Program-made: the position numbers and the translations under genes | Shown: positions 13,385 through 26,100 of the stretch, piece by piece | Position numbering within the stretch: position 1 is the first letter of the stretch | Layout: every line of letters starts with the position of its first letter | The notes under the pieces: model-generated | Databases searched by the model: none | What the model was told of the DNA's origin: nothing | The model's input: only the letters and a program-made list of their open reading frames with translations | Source: Vanilla planifolia | Taxonomy: Eukaryota > Streptophyta > Magnoliopsida > Asparagales > Orchidaceae | Assembly: GCA_023846275.1 (NCBI GenBank) | Contig: CM043870.1 | Coordinates: 9,309,527 to 9,373,526 of the forward strand | Reading direction: 5' to 3' | Length of the DNA stretch: 64,000 nucleotides

Positions 13385-14310
13385 TATTGAATGAATTACT
13401 AAAACCTATATTTGGCTCATAAATAATAAGGAAATGCTTAAGCTCAAGTAATAGATCTGTATAAGGACCTACTCAAGTTGCTATAAGTTTAAAATCCAAA
13501 AATCTTAATAACATTAGATAAGTTAAAAATTCTTCAAAAGCTAAGAGCTTACATAAATTCTTTAAAATGAGAAATCTCAACCTATAGAGAGAGTGATTTG
13601 ACTACACTTAATACAATCAACTTGGTGAAGTGGTAATATATAATAGTAGAATTCTTGGATAATAAACAAAATAAATCACACATTCACTTATATAAGCTAA
13701 CAAGTAATCCCTCCTGTAAGAAGAAATAAATAATAGAAGAGTTAAACACTTTCTTGGAGATTTAACACTTATATGGATCTCTCCTTTCAAGCCTCTTGCT
13801 TGCTTTCTTAAGCACATTCAAAATCAGACCGTTGGATTTATGATACAAAATATGCCTGTATCAAGCAAGCCCAATGGATGCACTTTATTTTTTTATTTAA
13901 AATTTCATTCCTTATAATATAGTGAGTATTCTTATTTATAGAGATTTCAAGATATACAATTGTAATTGTTTGGCCAATAAATATGAAAAAACACCAAAGA
14001 ATATCGAGGGCTATGTTCTAGAATTTTAAATGATCATTTTAAGAACTCTAAAAGTAACCACAAATTAAAAAAAATATTTTAAATTCTACCATAAAATATT
14101 TTGAAAAGCTGCAAAAATGAATGTAATACAAAATTTCCAAATAACGTGTGTTTTGGGAGACAATTTAGTGAGTCTCCAGGTAGCAAGTAGATCTAAACAA
14201 GTTCACGTAGGTCAGAGGTTAGCACTAATGGCTAGCAGGTCGACGCAGGTTCACAAGTTAGTGTGGGTAAGTGAAGGTCAACAAATTGGCATGGGTGATT
14301 ATGATACGAT
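13385..14310. repeat. LTR-like repeat block, copy B
   Basis: Diverged direct repeat of 5505-6620 in the same orientation, with the same landmarks in the same order. The two copies flank the gypsy remnant at a distance, so they are candidate LTRs of it or of a larger element into which it inserted. The small open frames here (13617-13817 minus, 14117-14317 plus) are not supported as genes. Confidence 0.6.
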
Positions 14311-15018
14311 GAGATAAATAATTTAGAGTGATGATCATGCTACAATGAGATGTGACATTGCTTAAAGGTATTAGCATCGTAAAAGTTGTCACATAATTTA
14401 TTGAAAAAAATGAGTCCCAAATTATTTGTTCTAAAGTCGTTATTGATTCATAAAAAATAACTTTGAAGAATATAGCTGTTTAGTATTATTATATTTTTGC
14501 ACTTGTTATTTAGCATATGATATTATTAGTTTATCTATTAAATCTTTTTTTTGTTGGTTTAATATAAATGTATTTACATATGTAGATACAAGTAGCTTGA
14601 GATACATAAAAAATAATTTGAGAATAGATTACGATGTTTGAATGTATATTGAGAATTGAAATTTAATTTGTTATAATAAATCAATGATGTAATAAATAAG
14701 TATAATATATGTACAACTCTTGACTCCTGTATGTATTATTTCTTTAATTCTTCTTTTATTTAGTAATTTTTATGAAAATAAGAGTGAATATGCATATATT
14801 ACATGTTTTTAAATACATGAATTATGTAAAAATAAAGTTTCAATATATATTGTTTGAAAGAAGTTATTTAGTTTATATGATAAAAGAAAATCCATGATAA
14901 GCATCATATTTAGTCATAATGCCACAATGCAAACAAGTTTAATTAGAGTGGCCTTGGATGGTGCCACGGTCTGTTGCATTTCCCACCATCTTGAGTCTCT
15001 CTGGCTGTCCTGAACTTC
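14311..15018. other. AT-rich spacer before the next gene
   Basis: No gene was recognised. The last 80 bases are less AT-rich and lead into the candidate start codon at 15019; no convincing TATA element could be assigned. Confidence 0.4.
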
Positions 15019-15932
15019 ATGGAAAAGAGCAAGCCGCTAGCCCTAGATATAGCATCAGCTTGTAAGAAGGCTGTCAACTTTGATACTACTCGAAAACCGG
15101 TCGTTTACTCTTCTTCGACTCGCTCTGTAGGTATTATCTATTTTCCCGCCCCCGATAAAGTGCAGCAAAGCAACTTGTCGATTCTTCGTTAAGGATTCAC
15201 GTGTTTCTGAAATTTGGTTTGATTGCAATAATATTTTTCGTTTTATTACGATTGTCTTCATATCTCTTTTGTTATACTCCACTTCAAGGGGTTTTCCGTT
15301 TGAACGGCAATAGTTGCCTCGTGTGGTATTAATTGGCGATTCGAGGTAAGAGAATACAAAAATTTTAATTCGAAGGCAAATATTCATAGAATTTACTTGT
15401 AGACATGGAGTAGATGCAAATGTTGTTGAATAGAGAACCGAGGTTGCTATTGGTCAAGGACACTTATCACAGCAATTTTTTTCTCCTTCTAATGTTAGCT
15501 TAGCAATTTTGATTACTGCGAAATGAAATATTTTACGACTGTTGTCGAGGATCTTACACGTGTCTTTTTGTTGGACATTTGTTTTGCCTCTGGACATTTC
15601 TTTTAGAAATCAGATGTGCATTTGAATGGTTTAGTGATGAAATATTTTACAACTATCGATGTTTGATTCGTCAATTCTTTACTGAATTGTTAAATGTCGA
15701 AATACATGAAAAGATGGCAGAACAATGGCAGGGTCAAAAGGTTTATATGGAACCAGAAGAGTGCAGCAAGTATGGAAAACAATTAGCCTTACAAATGTGG
15801 TTTAGATATTTCATTGTTGGGAAATTACCACCAGCCAAATTGTTTACCCATCTGTTTCTATTGAGCAAGAACAAGGCTTATAAATTTGCTGATCCGGAGT
15901 ATGTTGAGTACTTGTGTGGCTCAATTTTTTAG
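15019..15932 (+). CDS. Possible two-exon gene, unknown 145-aa protein
   Basis: I do not recognise this family. Exon 1 (15019-15130) opens with MEKSKPLALDIASACKKAV and ends at a plausible donor, tctgtag/gtatta. Exon 2 begins after tttcttttag at 15607 and runs to TAG at 15932. The phases fit (112 + 326 = 438 nt, 145 codons plus stop). Exon 2 has non-repetitive, protein-like composition, including QWQGQKVYMEPEECSKYGKQ and WFRYFIVGKLPPAKLFTHL. No signal peptide, membrane helix or known motif is evident. A shorter version could start at ATG 15714 (73 aa). It could also be a fragment of a larger protein, since it sits just upstream of an RNI-like gene that lacks its usual N-terminus, although the sequence does not resemble that family. 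Confidence 0.4.
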
Positions 15933-17194
15933 TTTACTGAATTGACCATTGGTCAAGCTTAATTCGTGAAAGTCTTGAATAACCTTTTTAATGTTTGTTT
16001 TGTTTCTTTTCAATTGATCGCTATACATTGAAAAAATATACATAAAAACGTTCCAATGCACCTTCAATTGAAAACACAAGCAAGAAGTCAAAACTGAAGA
16101 TATTTTGACAAGTTTCTAGATCAAGGATTTACGAAGTCATTGCGTCATAGCATCATGATACTTCAATGTATCTCTAATTTTTTTTTGTTATATAAGTAGT
16201 TTTTTAATTTTGTTATATATAACGTTGATCTCTTAATATGGCACAAGTTTGAAGTGGCCTTTTTTGCATTTGACTCATGAGTGACTTGGAACTCATTAAA
16301 TTTCCAAGCTTGGTTTGTGGAGTTCTCAAATGGACTTAACATGAGTTGTTGACCGAGTTGGATCATTGAAACAAAACTCAAATTTTAACCTTGTTTTAAG
16401 CATGCATTAAATATATATGGAATAATTGTTGAAAATAAACTTGAAGTTCATGTTGTTTTAATTGTGCATTAGAAATATATTGAATAACATGACAAAACTT
16501 AACATAATAGATGGTATCCGAAAATGAATTTATTAACTATGTACACACTTGTTTGTGTTAAGAATGCCTATCATAAGCATAGATGATTCCAACTTATAGT
16601 GCAAAAATGCTAACTAGTTTGCACATCAAGCATGAAGTTGATACAAATGCCTTAGTGTAGTGGCAAGTTGTATATGATAGAACTCTTGGGTGATGGTTCT
16701 TGATTTCTGTCAATGTAGGACACGGGCTTTCCATTTATAGTGGCTGTGTATCTTATTGGATCGAAGTTCTCATCCTTTTGTCCTTCATAGTTGCCTTCTA
16801 AAAGTTGGGTGCTATTTATCTTTGCTTCATTTTTGTGTACGGCTCTACCGTCTCAATTAGCTTCACTTTGTTTAACAGTCATGCTATTCTTTCTTACATT
16901 TTATCTCAATTTACTTTTTTTTTATCATAGTTAAGCACATGAATGGTTTTTTTTAATCATGTTTGCCAATTTTTCCCTTGTTCCTTTCACTTAACTCCAC
17001 TTCTTGCCTCAATGCTCATTAAAATGTGTTTTTTTGGTGATAGAAAGAAAACCAAATCAAAGTGTGTAATGATATCTCTTTTCTTGTGCTCATGTGAATA
17101 AATATGATTGTTTTTGTATGTGCTACAAAAAGTTTTATTACAAGCTTGTATTTTAAACTTATCTTATGATACTTAATTGATGCATAATTTTGCC
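15933..17194. other. Spacer between the unknown gene and the RNI-like gene
   Basis: About 1.26 kb of AT-rich sequence. I searched it for an upstream exon of the RNI-like gene and saw no sustained frame ending in a good donor. Minus-strand frames at 16163-16381 and 17019-17219 look like chance. Confidence 0.4.
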
Positions 17195-20100
17195 ATGAAC
17201 AATTCTCCAGTTTTGCCATTTGAGAAAAAGAAGCCTCAAAGGCTAGTGAATTTGTGTATTGAAGTCCTTGGTCAACATTTTGAAGATATCATTGCAGACA
17301 TATCAGAGATTGCTGTACAACTCCCAATTGACGTCAAGGTATGTTAATGAAATGGGATATCAAAGTATTTGCTTTTGTTGTTTTTTCTTGAGGTGGCTGT
17401 CAAACTTAACCTATTCTCTTGTTCATTCTTCTACAATTTGTTTTGTTATGTATCCAAAGCTTTTCCTCTTGTTTTAGATGATAGCTATCCTTTTTTGAGG
17501 GTTCCTAGATTTGCTAAACAAATCAGATATAAAAAAAGGCAGGTCCGATTAGTTGTGAGAAATCAAAGGCTTATCTCCTATTCTCCCCCCCTCTCTTTTC
17601 TGTACATTGAACCACTTTCAAAACAAAACCCTTGGTCTTCTACTTGCCTGGATGTATTTTTCAGATGTAGTATATATAGAACTAAAGAAAGAAGTCATAA
17701 AGTCTAAAAGAAACTAGGAAGAATAATTGCTACTCTTACCAGCCTTGGTTTTTGTCAAATTAACTTGAACTCTGATCAAGGATATACACCCTATAGGATA
17801 CAACTGTCTTGGATATTTATTCTTGCTTCATAGGTTGAAACATAATATTTACTACTCATTAAACATCAAGAAAAGGCACCTTAGTCCTAGTCTCTACAGC
17901 AATAATAGGAGCCACTCCTTTCAAAGGTCCACTCAAGGCATCTTATCAAAGGTCAAGACGAGGCACCTTACATATCCACGGTGAATATAATTAGTGCACC
18001 TTACAACTCATCTACCTCAAGAAGCACGTTACGTCTATTGAAACTCATGGAGCAAGGGAGGCAGATTACACCCTTTACCAATAGATGCAGCAACAATGCA
18101 TTTCATCTCCTGCAACTTATGTGCTAAAAGAAGTTGAATCACTAGACCTATGCTAAGGAGCAATTGAATCTCTTCACCTTAGGTCAATATGGAAGTGTCT
18201 GGGTTTTAAAAGTTTAGCTATGTATTCTCAGGCTTATGACTAGCTACATTGTTTTAATTAAAATACTGTCCCAACAATACTATAACGTTATGGAATATTG
18301 CTGTCAAACTAATGAAAATCTTAAATCTGATGCAACAAGTTATGTTTAAGCCACATCAAAATGTTAAATAAATTTGAGCAGAGTGGGAAAGAGTGCAGCC
18401 AATGTGCTGTTATGACATAACATTTGTCTACCACTGAACAATGTATGTTAAGTTCTACTGAGCTTAAATCTTGCTTTGTGCCATATTGCCTTATACTGAT
18501 GGGTAGAACCTTTTTTTATTGATATTGGATTCCGACGACTAAATGTATATTTTGTATTGTTGCACCACTTGTACCTCTATTCTAAATTTATGTTGATTAT
18601 GATGCATATTTTATTCTTGCTTACTTCACTTGCAGTTGGTGTTGTTGGCAATTGCAAGGAGGAGACAATTACTAAACGACAATGTACTTATCGCACTTTC
18701 TGATTATTCCTGGGATATTGTTGATATCTCTGGATCTGATGCTACTGATGTTGGCCTGTCAAAAGTAGCTCAAATGTGCAGTAATTTACAAGCTATTGAT
18801 ATAAGGTAATCAGTTGGGGTTTGCATTTTGTGATGCAATTGGCTAAATATTGTGTTTTTATTTTAATTTAATTGGATAAATTCTTTCCAATTCGTTTTGG
18901 ATGGCATAATGTTGGATTCTGCAATTGTGCTTATTTCATTGATGGTTTATGGTTCTTATTGCATTGATGACTGAACTGTGGAAATGTTCTCAAATTGAGT
19001 TGACTTAGCTGATAAACGACTGCTAACCACCACCATTTAATGTTTCTATATCTTCATAAGCTTCTTCTACTAGAATCTTTTCGATGGATTTGGTTTGGGT
19101 GATACATTGAATGGGAATTTTGGTATTTCATGATTAAAATGCTACCATCTCTTTAGTCATTCATATTAATTCTAGTTACTCTAATATTGCTTCACATTTG
19201 AATTAATGCTCTGACTAAAGTGATGGCTATAAAAAAAGAGCAAACTAGCAATAAAGATAAATGATATACCCTTTAAAAGCCTGTAATCTAATTGATTTAA
19301 AAATAATAGGGGAATGTTTTGGACAGTCTATGCATTAAGGGGTTGCTAGTCTAATTTGTGAAGAAAGTTGATAATGACAAGGGCTTTCTATTTGAAGTTG
19401 AAAGAGCTTCATTAAGTAAAAATGCATTTTCTCTTTGGAATGAAGGGTTAGATAGTATAGATTTTTTTGAATAACTACAAATAGTTTAAATTTTGTTAAA
19501 ATAATATCTCAATCCATAATTCACCACAACTCTATATGTCCACCACTACCCTTCGCTAGCAACACTGATACCAACCTTGAAATTAGCGATGCTCATGGGA
19601 CCCCTTTTTGAAACCCTTACTCTATACTATTTCACTATTTGGACTCCTATCAAGATATTTTTTGATTTCAGCAATGTTATTGTGAACTTTTTTGAGACCC
19701 TTTTGACATCAACAACATTCTTGGGATTCCCTTTTGACATTAACTAGGTTTAGAACTTGAAATAGAACTTAGACGACTCAAGAGTTGACCCTTGGTGACT
19801 TCCCTTCCCAAAACGATTGCCGATTTTCCGCTCGAAAGTTTGTCCTTGTGATTCCTTGTCCCACCCATGTCCTTATGTTTGAGAATTAGAAAGGCTAGAC
19901 CGAATAAGGAGATACTAGAGATGACCAATAATCTCGAAACCAAGTTTTGGGCAAAGATGTGATAATATTAAATACCTAGGAGTCATCAAGATCCCTTGTG
20001 GAACAACTTGAAGTAGTTTGATGTGCTACGCTCCAATAATGACAATGAGGATGTTGTTTTTAGCAATTTTCACTATTTCTGATCCTTCTCAAGAACATAA

Positions 20101-23100
20101 ATATTATCCTTTTTGTTTGACACTCCTTGAATGCTAATTTTTCACATGTTTATTGATATCATTGATATAGCATGAAAATTGTTATTGATACTAATGGTTG
20201 TATCTATGTCATTTGGATTAATATTGTCAAAATTCATGGCCTTTGTGAATAGAATAAGCAGTAGTGACTTAGCATTAATGATCCTGGCCCATTGACTTTT
20301 TGTCATGTAGTTTGTAGGTTTTATGATGTTCTCCTTATATAAGTAAGAAGTGTGAGCTTAGGAAGGTCGTGGTTAAACAATGTGGATACCATCCTTATAG
20401 GTAAGTCCATTGTGTGCTTCTTTCACAATAAGTGTAAAATTTTTATTTGCTTCTCAACTCCGAAGTACCCTCCCAATCCAACCGCCAATTAGATGAACTC
20501 TGTTGGAAGTCTTAACATCATCTTGGTTCGATAACTTAGCAAGGGTATTAAGAGTTGTGTGGCTTTGGGAACCCTAGTCTTTGTCTATGCCTTCTACCTT
20601 GAAACCCTCCTAAGCCTTGCTCTCAAACAGTAGGATATCAAGATGTATTCATTTAATATTTGCTTATTGAGCAACAATTTCTAATACATTTGGAACGTGC
20701 CATTGACTTTGCCTCAAGTTTTTACATTATTTAACTCCCCGTTAGTGTCTAAATGTTGTGGATGGCATTGAAATCTTACTTGACAAGTCTAAGATTTCTA
20801 GAAAAGGTTCATCTACTAAAGCTGAGTTCATGTGTTGTCCATGCTCTTCTTACCTCTATTAAGGATGATGTTTGTTGACATTTACTATCAAAATCACTAT
20901 CAAGTATGTGTTCCCAATATTGCTCATCTTGATGACCCATTGGATTAATTCTTAGGATCCACCATACTTTAAAAAAATGACTTAGGAGTGGGCATCACCA
21001 AACTTTGAAATGAATGGGAAATCATTTTCTAAGGATGATGTGCAAGAGTGGATAGTCATGTATTCGATCTATTGAATACCACCAATACATTCATGAGGTT
21101 AGTGAATGAAATTTTGCTATTTGAGTTAGGTAGGTTCGGTTTTGTCTATTTTAACATCCTAATTTATGGTACGTCTCAGGAGGAGCCTGTTAACCTTCTA
21201 CTTATCTACTTGACATTTTGCTAGCACCATATCTTTGCTAACAAATCAATTTGCATGTTCTTTACAACTATTTTTTCTTGGGATCTGTCTACTTGGCCAA
21301 AGGAATTCCTATTGGCCCCTCCAAGATCCAAGCCAATCTATGTGCACATGGCTTCCATGGTCTCAAAACATTCTATCTAAACAAGTCCATTTGAGAAGCT
21401 GAGAAGTGGTTCTTCTGGTTAAGCTTAAAATGAGATGTATATAAGCATAGTAGCCTAATACCAGACTTTTGCGGCTTCAAAATTAACAAGTGGAATGCAA
21501 GTGTGTACATCCCATTGACATAATTTATATGTGAGCAAAATTAAGAATGCAAGACAAATTTTTAAGCTAAAGAGGTTTATGCCTAGAATGTCTTAAGGCA
21601 TCATTTTGAAGATGCAAAATTACGAATCATTGGCATGGTTTGTACGATGACAAGCAATGATTGTAAGGAGTATGATGCCAGTTCCTTCTTAGCCATTCAC
21701 GTGTCCACCAGGCATGGATAAGTGAAAATGTGATATCTAGTCTAAATTGGCTTGTAATTGGGTGTTAAAAAAGAAGAGATCTGAGAATATTTTTCGAAAT
21801 AAGAGTTTAATCTCCTCACTTTCCTCAACTCTATCTTTGTTTGGCCCGATTTATGAAAATTTAAATGCAAATTTTTTGTTAGTAAATATCAAAAGTCACT
21901 AAAAAAATCAAATTGAAGTTTAGCTTGAATTGAAACATAACAAGCCAATTAAGCCTAGCTTGGCTTAAATTGGAATATCCAATTAAGCCTAGCTTGAATT
22001 GGATCAAACTAGTTTAAAATTGGCCCAAAATAACGATATATTTGTTAACATATCTAAGCATTCATCATTTTGAGCATATTTTGACATATAAAGAATTTTT
22101 TTGTAGTTATATAGCATGTATTGGTAAAATGATTGAATGTATAACTTATTAATGATAAAAAACTTGTTTGAAAAACAAAAAAATAATTGAAAGTCGGACT
22201 GATTTTAGTTTGAATCATACCTGAATCGATGAAAAACAAGCCTATATTAGCTCAGATCAAGATTGTATCAAATCCTTTGTCTCCAAAGTTTCGATTGGAT
22301 TGAGATCAAATTGAAAAAACTTCAATTTTATCTTAAATCAAGGTTGTATTGACTCGCAATCAAATTTTTAACATCCCTGATTGTAACGCACTTAAACGGT
22401 TTGATAGTTATAATATAATTGGCTATTAGTCCCTTGGGATTTCACATTTTACTTGAAAAAATAGGCAAAATCTATATGCCAATATTTTCAAAGATCTGTA
22501 GCTATTGTTTGTAGAGTTTGCATAACAGGGTGTCACTGTCTTCATTTCTAGGGCTGTTAATGACAACTTGAGTCAACTCTATCGTGCCATAGATCTCGTT
22601 GAATCTTTATAAAGGTCTGAATCTTATCCAAGCTTTGGACAACCAGGATTGTATCTTAAGATTTGTCATTGGATATTGAGTCCAGCTCAACCTGGGCTAG
22701 AACCCATTCAATTTTTTATTTATACTTGATCTTTTGGTCAAATTTTTAAGCTTGTATGTATCTACACATCCAATCCTTTCAAGTATAAATATATGTTTAT
22801 ATTGTTGCATGAATTTGTTTTCTTTCTTGCTTATATGCTTATAAAAATTGATTTGGAATATAAACATTGTAGCATCATTATTTTTATTTGATTTTGAATT
22901 AATTTAATAATGGCTAAACTTATTTAATTCAGTTTGAGCTAAAATCAATCCAACTTTGTGATAAACTTTTATTTTTTAGCAAACTTGACAGCTTTAGAGA
23001 CTATTGTAATTTTTTTTTTCTTCTTTAGACGCTAAGGTATAATTTTTGAGACTTACATTTTTGAGATTTTAGATACGAAGATGTATTGCTTACTGTTCTT

Positions 23101-26100
23101 AACGAGACAGTTAATGATGGCTCTAGTTAAGCTAAAAGGATTAAGAGGTATAGATATCTCTTGGTGACATTTGGCTAAGAGGTTGTTTGGCTCTTTTTAC
23201 GTGATGAGATGGTGCAATTTATGACTATCTTGTGCTGAAATTTGGCTAAAATGTTGTTTGGCTCTTCGTAGGTGATGAGATGATGCTACTTTAAATCATA
23301 AGACTTGAATTCATCGAGTTATTAAAGAGTCCTGCATAGCACAACTATATTAGTGAGACAATAGTATAAAGTCATATCGATAGCCTTTTCATGTAAAGTA
23401 TACAAATGATTATAACAAAAGAGATAGATAGCATTGACATATTAATTACTTGTTTGATTTTTTGAATCAAAATAAGATGAAAGAAGATATTCAAACTCAG
23501 AAATGTTGTTTGGCTCTTCATATGTGATGAGATGGTGCTACTTTAAATCACAAGACTTGAATTCATCGAGTTATTAAAGTGCCTTGCATGACAAAATAAT
23601 ATTAGTGAGACAATAGTATAAAGTCATATCGATAGCCCTGTCATGTAAAGTATATAAATGATTATAATGAAAGAGATAGATAGCATTGACATGATTGCTA
23701 CTTTTTTGATATTTTGAATCAAAATAAGATGAAAGAAGATATTCAAACTAAGACATGTTTGGCTAAAATGTTGTTTGGCTCTTCATATGTGATGAGATGG
23801 TGCTACTTTAAATCACAAGACTTGAATTCATCGAGTTATTAAAGTGTCGTGCATGGCACAACTATATTAGTGAGACAATAGTATAAATTCATATCGATAG
23901 CCCTGTCATGTAAAGTATATAAATGATTTTAACAAAAGAGATAGATAGCATTGACATGATTGTTACTTGTTTGATATTTTGAATCAAAATAAGATGAAAG
24001 AAGATATTCAAACTAAGACATGTTTGGCTAAAATGTTGTTTGGCTCTTCATATGTGATGAGATGGTGCTACTTTACATCACAAGACTTGAATTCATCGAG
24101 TTATAAGAGCATGGCACAATTATATTGGTGAGACGATAGTATAAAGTCATATCGATAGCCCTATCATGTAAAGTATATAAATGATTATAATGAAAGAGAT
24201 AGATAGCATTGACATGATTGCTACTTTTTTGATATTTTGAATCAAAATAAGATGAAAGAAGATATTCAAACTAAAACATGTTGTTTGGCTCTTCATATGT
24301 GATGAGATAGTGCTATTTTAAATCACAAGACTTGAATTCATCGAGTTATTGAAGTGTCTTGCATGGCACAATTATATTAGTGAGACATTAGTATAAAGTC
24401 ATATCTATAGCCCTGTCATATAAAGTATGTAAATGATTATAATGAAAGAGATAGATAGCATTGACATGATTGCTACTTTTTTGATATTTTGAATCAAAAT
24501 AAGATGAAAGAAGATATTCAAACTAAGACATGTTGTTTGGCTCTTTATATGTGATGAAATGATGCTATTTTAAATTACAAGACTTGAATTCATCGAGTTA
24601 ATAAAGTGTCTTGTATGGCACAATTATATTAATGAGACAATAGTATAAAGTCATGTCGATAGCCTTGTCTTGTAAATTATATAAATGATTATAACAAAAG
24701 AGGTAGATAGTATTGACATAATTACTACTTGTTTGATATTTTGAATTAAAATAAGATGATATTCAAACTAAGACATGTTTGGTTAAAATATTGTTTGGGT
24801 CTTCATATGTGATGAGATGGTGCTACTTTAAATCACAAGGCTTGAATTCATCGAGTTATTAAAGTGTCATGCATGGCACAACTATATTAGTGAGATAATA
24901 ATATAAATTCATATCGATAGCCTTGTCATGTAAAGTATATAAATGATTATAACGAAAGAGATAGATAGCATTGACATGATTGTCACTTGTTTGATATTTT
25001 GAATCAAAATAAGATGAAAAAAGATATTCAAACTAAGACATGTTGGTATAGCCTTCTTAGTGGTGGTGTTAGTTTTGATGCTAGTCCTCTTCAATAAGTG
25101 ACATTTGTATAATAATCACAAGTTTTTGAAGTTAAGATGCTTAGGTTGGCTATATGATATTCATGATAAGGTCACCTCTTTTCCAGAAATGGCTATTTAG
25201 AAAACTTCTAAATAGATTAGAAACACCACATCTGTCACCTCTTTTCCAGAAATGGCTATTTAGAAAACTTTTAAATAGACTAGAAACACCACATCTGTTG
25301 TACCTTTCAGAGAAACACATTGCAAGGGAGGCAAACACATGCACCATAGAAACCAAAATTCCCAATTTTGTTACTGTGTTGGGCGTATTCCAAAGTCAAC
25401 ACAATTCCCAATTTTAATAAATGTCAAAATGCAATGAACCTTTTTGTTGCACAAAAACCTTCGACACTTTTGATTTTTAAATTCATCAAAGCAGACAAAG
25501 TAGAAGTTAAAAGGGAAACTTGTTTTTGGTTGAGGCAATCAAACACTATTAACATGTCAAGGGGATGCAAGTATCTTCAACCAATTGCAATGCCTTCCCA
25601 AGATGCAGATCAGCATTGCTGGAAAGACCTTGATCAATTTTATGCCATCATGATACCATGGCTCAAGTTTATTTTGTTGCAAACTTGTATTAGTCCTCAT
25701 CACCAAGGTTTTTGCATGTTACATTTACTTGAACAAATTCATATTGGTCGAAGAGGGGCTTTGATTCAAAAAAATCGTTGCTATGCAATTTGGAGGAGAT
25801 GGAATTGAGTGTTACAATGAGCTTCTTACACAATGCGGGTTAAGACTATAATAGTCCCCCTTGGTCCAACCCTCACTAAACCTGGTGTATGGGCTCTTTT
25901 GTATATCTGCTGGCTATAACAATTCTCTTCTACACAATGTTGATGATCATAAATTCTCTTGATCCTTTTCTACACGTACAGATTAAAGCTGTCGACTAAC
26001 TCTTCTTTCACTTGCAGCCGGTGTGACAAAATCACCGTTGCCGGTGTTACCGATGTCTTATGTCATTGCCATTCTTTAGCGACATTGAGATGTGGGTAAG

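Larger units (their letters stand above)
18806..26017 (+). other. Intron 2 of the RNI-like gene (7.2 kb)
   Basis: Donor aag/gtaatc at 18806 and acceptor ttgcag at 26012-26017. The joined codon (AG + C) restores the conserved DISRC motif, which supports the call. The intron contains unclassified, possibly transposon-derived sequence at about 19.5-22.4 kb, a large tandem array at 23.18-25.04 kb and a 63-bp duplication at 25.17-25.30 kb. A 146-aa open frame at 25368-25808 is not recognised and is probably fortuitous. Confidence 0.7.

Noticed and set aside
15055..15387. 110-codon minus-strand frame
   Set aside because: Overlaps the better supported plus-strand exon at 15019-15130 and its intron; no family resemblance.
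19480..22400. Possible transposon coding remnant in intron 2 of the RNI-like gene
   Set aside because: Translations in all frames gave no motif firm enough to assign a family.
23181..25041. Regular repeats as a CRISPR-like array
   Set aside because: Units of about 255 bp are contiguous, with no short repeat and unique spacer structure, and the window is plant nuclear DNA.
25368..25808. 146-codon open frame
   Set aside because: No recognisable motif, cysteine- and glutamine-rich chance-like composition, and inside an intron of the RNI-like gene.
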